A stretch of DNA of 64,000 nt from contig NZ_LGCM01000002.1 of assembly GCF_001306035.1 (NCBI RefSeq), positions 62,001 to 126,000 of the forward strand, in the 5' to 3' direction. The notes under the pieces were generated by a model that was not told where the DNA came from, searched no databases, and saw only the letters and a program-made list of their open reading frames with translations. The translations under genes and the position numbers were made by a program. The DNA is from Levilinea saccharolytica. GTDB taxonomy: Bacteria; Chloroflexota; Anaerolineae; Anaerolineales; Anaerolineaceae. Positions 58,888 through 64,000 of this stretch are shown here, in pieces; positions within the stretch are counted from its first letter, which is position 1; each line of letters starts with the position of its first letter.

Positions 58888-60239
58888 GTGCGCGCATGAA
58901 ATCGTTTGATCGGCTGGTGATCACCATCCTGGCGGGTCTGGCAGCCGCGCTGTTGGGGGTGATGCTGATCGGCAGTCTGCGGGGGGCGCGCCTGCCGGAA
59001 TTGGCCGCGGCGGAGGTGGGCAGCCGCGGGCCGCTGGAACTGATCTACGCAGGGGATACGGCTTTGACAGGGGTTGAGGCGTATGTGCGCCTGGAACCGG
59101 AGACGGCGGTGCGCACCCAATGGCAAGGATCTACCCTGCAAATCTGGCCTGAAAAGGCGTTAGCGGCGGGAGAAAATTACACGCTGATCCTGGCGGCAGG
59201 CGCCCCTGGCCCCAACGGACAGGTCACCCGCCGTGAGGGGCGCTGGGAAGTGAAGGTGCGGCCTGCGCAGGTGGTGTATCTGCATCCGGCCCAATCCCCA
59301 GATTTGTGGAGGGCCGCTTTGGACGGCAGCCCGGCGCAGCCCCTGACGCAGAGCGGCGGCAAGGTGTTTGATTTTGGCGTCAGTCCCAGCGGCCGCTGGG
59401 TGGCGGTGTCCATTCGCAACGATACCGCCGGGGTGGATTTGTGGCGGGTGAGCCGTGAGGGGGGCGAAAGTGAACTACTGGTGAACTGCGGCAAGGAGAT
59501 GTGCACCAACCCGGCCTGGTCGCCGGATGAGCGCCAGCTGGCATACAGCCGCCGGAGGGTAAGCAGCACCACCGGTCAGCCGGGCCTGCCGCGCATTGAG
59601 CTTTTGGATCTGGCCAGCGGGCAGGCTGCGCCGCTGTATGCTGACCCCGAGGTGAGCGGTTTTGAGCCGGTCTGGTCGCCGGACGGACAGCGCCTGGCCT
59701 TCTTTGACGGTGTGGCGGGAGCCATCCGCATGGTCAGCCTGAGCGGAGGCGGGGAAGATCTGCTGCTGCCCTCGGAGATGGGCATGGTGGGCAGCTGGTC
59801 GCCGGATGGGCGGCGCATGGCCTACCTGGATATGCAGCTGACCAGCGCTGCGCCGTTGGTGACGCTGTATGAAGCCAATTTGGAAAGCGGTGAGGTGCGG
59901 CCTTTCCCGCTGAAAGGTGATTTCAGCCTGACCGAATTTGCGCAACCGGAATGGTCGCCGGACGGTGAATGGCTGTTAGCAGGTCTGCGCAGCCTGGATG
60001 GGCCGGTGAGCAAGCAGCTGTGGCTGATCCGCGCGGACGGCAGCGAGGCGCGGGCTTTGACGGATGATTTCACGCAGACGCACGCAGCCTACCGCTGGTC
60101 GCCGCAGGGCGAGGCGCTGGTTTACCAACAACTTTCTTTGGGCGCATCCGCTTACCGGCCGGAAGTGTGGGTGCGGCAGGGGGACGGGCAATTCCTGCGT
60201 GTAGCTGAAGACGCAGCTTTGCCGAACTGGCTGCCTTAG
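58884..60239 (+). CDS. TolB-like WD40/PD40 beta-propeller protein
   Basis: A 451-residue protein. One N-terminal transmembrane anchor (about 12-32), an Ig-like domain (about 45-125, GVEAYVRLEPETAV... LAAGENYTLILAAGAPG), then a propeller made of PD40 repeats: NPAWSPDERQLAYSRR, EPVWSPDGQRLAFFDG, VGSWSPDGRRMAYLDM, QPEWSPDGEWLLAG and YRWSPQGEALVYQ. It sits outside the membrane and probably binds protein or carbohydrate. Translationally coupled to the TIGR03943 gene, so it may assist that transporter; this is inference. Confidence 0.85.
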   Translation: MSARMKSFDRLVITILAGLAAALLGVMLIGSLRGARLPELAAAEVGSRGPLELIYAGDTALTGVEAYVRLEPETAVRTQWQGSTLQIWPEKALAAGENYTLILAAGAPGPNGQVTRREGRWEVKVRPAQVVYLHPAQSPDLWRAALDGSPAQPLTQSGGKVFDFGVSPSGRWVAVSIRNDTAGVDLWRVSREGGESELLVNCGKEMCTNPAWSPDERQLAYSRRRVSSTTGQPGLPRIELLDLASGQAAPLYADPEVSGFEPVWSPDGQRLAFFDGVAGAIRMVSLSGGGEDLLLPSEMGMVGSWSPDGRRMAYLDMQLTSAAPLVTLYEANLESGEVRPFPLKGDFSLTEFAQPEWSPDGEWLLAGLRSLDGPVSKQLWLIRADGSEARALTDDFTQTHAAYRWSPQGEALVYQQLSLGASAYRPEVWVRQGDGQFLRVAEDAALPNWLP

Positions 60240-60874
60240 GGCGTGGGGGTTCCTGGGGTGTTCGTGGGGCGGCGGGTGGGGGTGCGCGTCTTCTCTACTA
60301 CCTTGACGTTTAAGTACACATCAAAGAAGTTGACCCCATCTGCGTTGGAAAGCACCCAAATGGTGGTGAAGTCGCCCGCGTAACCGGGGGCGATCATATC
60401 CACTACAATGCGCGCCTCTTCCCCTGGGGGGACATCTTTGGGGAGGAAATAGGCGGCGCGCTCGCCCAGGGCGGCCCCGCTGAAGTAGCGCAGGGCGTAG
60501 CGCTTATCCCAGGTGGTTTTGCCCGTGTTGCGCAGCACCCAAACCGCGTCAAATTTGCGTTTCAGCCCCACCTCGCTGCCGTCTTCGGGCGACTGCGAGA
60601 CAAATTCCGCCTTATCATCCACCTGAGGGACGGCGGTGGGCAGGTCAGGTGGGGTGGGCGAGGCTTCTGCCGGGGGTTCGGGCGTGTTGGAGGGGGCTGG
60701 CGTGGGGGTATCGGGGGCGGCATCGGCGGTCTGGCTGAGCTGCGCCTGGTAGGTCTGCACGGCGGCGGTGAGCAGGGGGCTGGGGTCGGGGGTGGCGGCA
60801 GGGGCGCAGGCGGCCAGCGCGGCCAGCAGGATCAGGGAGGTGATCGAGAGCAGAAGAGATCGAGTTTTTCTCAT
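60236..60874 (-). CDS. Lipoprotein with NBR1-type Ig-like domain (1)
   Basis: About 212 residues. Lipoprotein signal (ILLAALAACAP), Thr/Pro-rich stalk, then an NBR1-like Ig domain (about 95-195): KAEFVSQSPEDGSEVGLKRKFDAVWVLRNTGKTTWDKRYALRYFSG and FTTIWVLSNADGVNFFDVYLNVKVV. The W-x-L-x-N-x-G-x-x-x-W pattern is the hallmark. The tail is TP-rich. Bacterial NBR1-Ig proteins are surface lipoproteins of unknown function, multiplied in Anaerolineae. An upstream ATG at 60889 is possible; 60874 has AAAGG before it. The end overlaps the end of the convergent propeller gene by four bases. Confidence 0.85.
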   Translation of the reverse strand: MRKTRSLLLSITSLILLAALAACAPAATPDPSPLLTAAVQTYQAQLSQTADAAPDTPTPAPSNTPEPPAEASPTPPDLPTAVPQVDDKAEFVSQSPEDGSEVGLKRKFDAVWVLRNTGKTTWDKRYALRYFSGAALGERAAYFLPKDVPPGEEARIVVDMIAPGYAGDFTTIWVLSNADGVNFFDVYLNVKVVEKTRTPTRRPTNTPGTPTP

Positions 60875-60891
60875 GAGATTGCCTTTCATCG

Positions 60892-62031
60892 TTAAAGGGC
60901 GGCCAGGGCACCAGCGGCTTCCAGGCGCACGCTGGGGTCAGGGTCGGTTAATTGGGCATGTTCCAGGGCGGGGCGGACGCGGGGATGGTGCAGCTGCCCT
61001 AAGGCCCAGGCCGCGTGAGCGCGCACCAGGGGTTCCGGCTCGTTCTCGAGGGTGTGGATGAGGGCGGGGGCGGCGGCCGGGTCGCCCAGGTTGCCGAGGG
61101 CCACGGCGGCGTTGCGCAGAAAACCGCGGCGTTTGGTGCGCGCCAGGGGGGTGCGGCGGAAACTGCGGTTGAAATCCACAGGGGACAGGCTGAGGGCCTC
61201 CAGCAGGTCTGGGAAGGCTTCTTCCGGGGTGAAATCAAAGGCGGCGTCCACTTGTGAAGGCGCGGCATGCTGATTCCAGGGGCAGACCTGCTGGCAGATA
61301 TCGCAGCCGAAGACCCAATTGCCGAGGGACGGGCGCAATTCAACCGGGATGAGGCCTTTATTTTCAATGGTCCAATAGGACAGGCAGCGGCGGGCGTCGA
61401 GGGTGCGGTTGGGCAGGATGCAGCCGGTGGGGCAGGCGTCCAAACAGCGCGTGCAGCTTCCGCAGCGGTCGGCCTCCCAGGGGACATCGGGCTGCAATTC
61501 TACGTCCAGGAGCAGTTCACCCAACAGAAACGCCGAACCGCCGCGCGGGTGGATGAGGCAGGAATTCTTCCCAAACCAGCCCAAACCGGCCTGCTGCCCC
61601 CAGGCGCGTTCTAAAAGAGGGCCGGTGTCGGTATAGGCGCGGTGGGCCAGAGGCAGGCCCAGGCGGGTTTCCAAAAAGACGGCCAGTTGGTTCAGCCGCG
61701 GAGGGATCCGATCGTGGTAATCCTGGCCCCAGGAGTAGGCGGCGGTGCGCCCGCGCAGACGGCCGTCCGCGGGTGCGGCAGCGCGGGCGGGGTTGGGGTA
61801 GGGCAGGCCCACCGTCAGCACCGTGCGTACACCCGGCAAGGTCAGCGAAGGGTCAGCGCGGCGCAGGCGGGCGCTTTCGGCAGCCAGGTAGCCCATCTGG
61901 GCGTGGTGACCCGCCGCCAGCCAATCTTCATAGACGGCAGCGTGCTGGGCTTGGGGCTGGGCGGCAGCGAGGCCGCAAAGAGAAAAGCCGAGGTGGAATG
62001 CCTCGGCTTTTACGTCATCTTCGAAAGACAT
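60892..62031 (-). CDS. queG: Epoxyqueuosine reductase
   Basis: A 379-residue cytoplasmic enzyme that makes queuosine from epoxyqueuosine in tRNA with cobalamin and two 4Fe-4S clusters. FGFSLCG-type start, MGYLAAESARLRRADPSLTLPGVRTVLTVGLPYPN, AYSWGQDYHD, RAWGQQAGLGWFGKNSCLIHPRGGSAFLLGELLLD, then the cluster motifs CGSCTRCLDACPTGC and CDICQQVCPWNQ. The C-terminal 80 residues are HEAT-like repeats (NAAVALGNLGDPAAAPALIHTLENEPEPLVRAHAAWALGQLHH), as in many QueG proteins. It stands between NBR1-Ig lipoprotein genes on the minus strand. Confidence 0.95.
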   Translation of the reverse strand: MSFEDDVKAEAFHLGFSLCGLAAAQPQAQHAAVYEDWLAAGHHAQMGYLAAESARLRRADPSLTLPGVRTVLTVGLPYPNPARAAAPADGRLRGRTAAYSWGQDYHDRIPPRLNQLAVFLETRLGLPLAHRAYTDTGPLLERAWGQQAGLGWFGKNSCLIHPRGGSAFLLGELLLDVELQPDVPWEADRCGSCTRCLDACPTGCILPNRTLDARRCLSYWTIENKGLIPVELRPSLGNWVFGCDICQQVCPWNQHAAPSQVDAAFDFTPEEAFPDLLEALSLSPVDFNRSFRRTPLARTKRRGFLRNAAVALGNLGDPAAAPALIHTLENEPEPLVRAHAAWALGQLHHPRVRPALEHAQLTDPDPSVRLEAAGALAAL

Positions 62032-62071
62032 TGGACCTCATCCACAGCGAAGGGAAGACGCTGGGCGGGGG

Positions 62072-62724
62072 TTATTTGGGAACGTTGATGGTGATGTAGA
62101 AGCGGTAGAAGGCCACGCCGTCGTCATTGACCAGTTCCCAATAGCTGGTGTAGGCACCGGGGGTGGAAGGCGCGTTGAAATCCACGGTCATTTCTACACT
62201 GCCGTTGACGGGGACGTCCTTGGGCAGGAACACCAGATCGGTGTTGGCACCCTTCAGATTGCCGCCCGCGTGGCGGATGTAGAAGGTGGTGTCCCAGGCG
62301 CGTTTGCCCACGTTCTTGAGCACCCACACCGCGTCAAAGTCGCGTCCGGCGGGCATATTGCTGTAGTCCTGCGGGCTGGTGCTGAGGATTTTGGCCTGAT
62401 CGGTGTAGGAAGAGGTGGCCGTGGCTTTGACACTGCCGCCGCCACCGCCGCTGGTGACTGGGCGGGTGAGGGTGGGCACGGCTGTGGAAGTGGGCGCATC
62501 CACCTGCACCGCGGGGGCAGCGTGGCCGAGGGGGTCAGCGCAGCCTGGAAGGTGACGCGGGCGACCACGGTCTGAGCGGCCTCGGTGCGCACCTGATCGA
62601 GATCGGGGCTGGGCTGCTGTTCGGGCGCAGCGGCGGCAGGAGTGCCCGCCAGGCTGCAGCCAGCCAAAAGCAGTAAGCTGGTGAGAAGCACCAGGCTGAA
62701 AAGCGCTTTACGAGTTGAAAACAT
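62072..62724 (-). pseudogene. Frameshifted lipoprotein with NBR1-type Ig-like domain (2)
   Basis: The N-terminal part (from 62724: lipoprotein signal LLLLAGCSLAG, then VRTEAAQTVVARVTFQAALTPSATLPP) and the C-terminal part (ending at 62072: SYTDQAKILSTSPQDYSNMPAGRDFDAVWVLKNVGKRAWDTTFYIRHAGG) are in different frames. Inserting one base at the G5 tract 62513-62517 joins them into one protein of about 217 residues with the same plan as the genes on both sides. This is either a real inactivating shift, a programmed or phase-variable tract, or a sequencing error in a homopolymer. Confidence 0.8.
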
Positions 62725-62819
62725 GCGGTATATCCTCCATGATAGGGGCCATCTTAATCAGCCGTAGGGGCATTTTCAACTGAGATGACCGAATTGTCAA
62801 GGTTTAATCAGGACGCCGA

Positions 62820-63554
62820 TCAGGGCGTGACGGTGGGGCAGGAGCCGGGGTTATCCAGGCAGGATTGGGCCGTGGCGGTCAGGTTGGGTTTGGGGGTGTT
62901 GGTGGGGGCGGTGATGATCTTGATGGTCAGATCCAGGGGGAAGAAATTGACCCCGGTGGCATTGGTGAGCACCCAGATGGTTTTTTGTTCGCCCAGGCTG
63001 TCGGGGGCCGTCATGGGGACTTCGATGGAGACTTCTTCACCGGGCTTGACCTCTTTGGGGAGGAAGACCTGGGCAGGGCCGCCAAAATTGACCTGGATGA
63101 AGGGGCGTAAATGGTATTGGGTGGTCCAGGTGGTTTTGCCCACATTCTTGAGAGTCCACACGGTTTTAAACGCCTGCCCCGCGGGGATGGACGTGCCGTC
63201 GCTGGGGGACTGCGAAACAAACTGTGCTGCGTCATCTACCTTAATGGTGCTGGTGGGGGCAGGGGCCGGGGGTTGGGTGGGGTTGGAAGGCGGGGCCTGC
63301 GTGGGGTCCGACGGCGGAGGGGCCTGGGTGGGAACAGAAACTGTGGGGAGGGCTGCTGGGGGCTGGGTGGGGGTGGTGCGGGGGCCTTGGGCGGTCAGCG
63401 CGGCCTGCACGGTTTGAGCAGCCTGGGTGTAGACCGCCTCTGGGCTGTCTTTACCGGCCTGTGAGCTGCCAGGGAAGTTGCAGGCGGCCAAGAGGAAGAC
63501 CAGCGCCAGCAGGGCGAAGATTTTACGGGAAAAGATGGAGAGAAGGTTCATCAT
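62820..63554 (-). CDS. Lipoprotein with NBR1-type Ig-like domain (3)
   Basis: A 244-residue protein: signal with lipobox FLLAACN, a conserved helical segment VYTQAAQTVQAALTAQ shared with the other copies, a Pro/Thr/Gln-rich stalk (about 60-105), then the Ig-like domain (about 110-220) with DDAAQFVSQSPSDGTSIPAGQAFKTVWTLKNVGKTTWTTQYHLRPF and KTIWVLTNATGVNFFPLDLTIKI. The tail NTPKPNLTATAQSCLDNPGSCPTVTP has a Cys pair. Exposed on the cell surface; binding partner unknown. Confidence 0.88.
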   Translation of the reverse strand: MMNLLSIFSRKIFALLALVFLLAACNFPGSSQAGKDSPEAVYTQAAQTVQAALTAQGPRTTPTQPPAALPTVSVPTQAPPPSDPTQAPPSNPTQPPAPAPTSTIKVDDAAQFVSQSPSDGTSIPAGQAFKTVWTLKNVGKTTWTTQYHLRPFIQVNFGGPAQVFLPKEVKPGEEVSIEVPMTAPDSLGEQKTIWVLTNATGVNFFPLDLTIKIITAPTNTPKPNLTATAQSCLDNPGSCPTVTP

Positions 63555-63583
63555 GTGAAACCGTCCTTTTTCGGCTTTTCAAC

Positions 63584-63610
63584 AAAACCCGGGGCTTTGG
63601 CTGCCCCGGG
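63584..63610 (-). terminator. Intrinsic terminator after the partial NBR1 gene
   Basis: CCCGGGGC (63588-63595) and GCCCCGGG (63603-63610) with a 7-base loop; on the minus strand TTTTGTTG follows. Confidence 0.8.
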
Positions 63611-63640
63611 CTGTTGTGTAGGAGAAAAGGGGGTTGGGGA

Positions 63641-64000
63641 TTAATCCGCCGGACACTTGTCTGAATCGAAATCGTCGCAACGGGTCCCGTCGTTATCGGG
63701 ATTATCGTCGCAGCAGACTTCAAGGGCGATCTTGGTGGGATCGGGGGTTTCGGTGGGGCCGGGGTTAACCGACTTGATGGTGATATCCACCACGTAGAAA
63801 TTGACGCCCTGATCGTTGGTGAGCACCCAGATGGAATTGTATTCACCGTTCTTCGAGGGGGCCACCGCATCAATGACCAGATCGGTGCTGTCGCCGGGCT
63901 TGACGGTGGCGCGGAACTTGTAGGTGCTTTTCTCACCCAGCTTGGTTCCGGCGTAGTGGCGGATGGTGTAATTGGTGTTCCAGGTGGTCGTGCCGGTGTT
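63641..64000 (-). CDS. NBR1-type Ig-like protein (4), cut by the window edge
   Basis: Only the C-terminal 119 residues are in the window; the frame is open to the last base. They begin NTGTTTWNTNYTIRHYAGTKLGEKS, the second half of an NBR1-Ig domain, continue KNGEYNSIWVLTNDQGVNFYVVDITIK, and end in an acidic Cys/Asp-rich tail (CCDDNPDNDGTRCDDFDSDKC), which resembles a Ca-binding or disulphide-rich segment. Fourth member of the local series. Confidence 0.85.
   Translation of the reverse strand, partial: NTGTTTWNTNYTIRHYAGTKLGEKSTYKFRATVKPGDSTDLVIDAVAPSKNGEYNSIWVLTNDQGVNFYVVDITIKSVNPGPTETPDPTKIALEVCCDDNPDNDGTRCDDFDSDKCPAD

Overview
The window looks like chromosomal DNA of a GC-rich bacterium of the Chloroflexota, most likely class Anaerolineae. 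This is an inference from gene content: several lipoproteins carry a Thr/Pro-rich linker followed by an NBR1-type Ig-like domain, and there are a TP-rich LysM protein, a GH57 plus giant GH13 pair, propeller-type sensor kinases and a DUF318/TIGR03943 pair. I see no rRNA, CRISPR array, insertion sequence, prophage or plasmid functions. Housekeeping promoters have TATAAT-like -10 boxes, often of the extended TGn type, and intrinsic terminators are common.

Layout. 0-2.3 kb: PH/SHOCT membrane protein, SlyD-like prolyl isomerase, histidine phosphatase. 2.3-7.2 kb (minus strand): a six-gene operon around an ftsZ, with two TIM-barrel glycosidase-like proteins and two very small proteins. 7.3-13.2 kb: an SDR protein and a GH57 protein convergent with a 1153-residue GH13-like protein. 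13.3-17.0 kb: a DeoR-family repressor divergent from an MFS / HAD phosphatase / short pyruvate-kinase-like operon, with a strikingly phased operator between them. 17.05-17.45 kb: tmRNA. 17.5-23.0 kb: corA, then an ABC ATPase / FtsX permease / AttH-lipocalin cassette. 23.2-27.5 kb: a DUF1801 gene, tRNA-Val, an FAH-family hydrolase, a probable unrecognised small RNA with its own promoter and terminator, an orphan response regulator and two convergent sortase-like proteins. 27.8-30.4 kb: yebC-ruvC-rRNA/tRNA methyltransferase-ruvA.

30.5-51.5 kb is the most interesting part. It holds seven transcription units: a lipoprotein plus GNAT; acyl-CoA ligase-like, nitrilase, Ntn amidase and ABM-like; DUF2087 plus an alpha/beta hydrolase; an SRPBCC membrane protein; GNAT, VOC, propeller histidine kinase and NarL-type regulator; a degenerate receiver with an ABC-2 exporter that has two paralogous permeases; and a small lipoprotein. 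All seven start with the same unusual promoter architecture. GRCCAR lies exactly 51 bp upstream of the -10 box, a C-tract/G-tract inverted repeat is centred near -41, and GGGAGG-like sequence replaces the -35 box. I found it at none of the promoters outside this block. It may be a regulon controlled by the two-component pair it contains, or by an alternative sigma factor.

51.5-64 kb: a UMF1-type MFS protein, uvrA with an inverted repeat over its promoter, a LysM protein, a DUF318 permease with its His-rich TIGR03943 partner and a TolB-like propeller protein. A minus-strand run follows, with queG and four NBR1-Ig proteins, one frameshifted at a G5 tract and one cut by the window edge.
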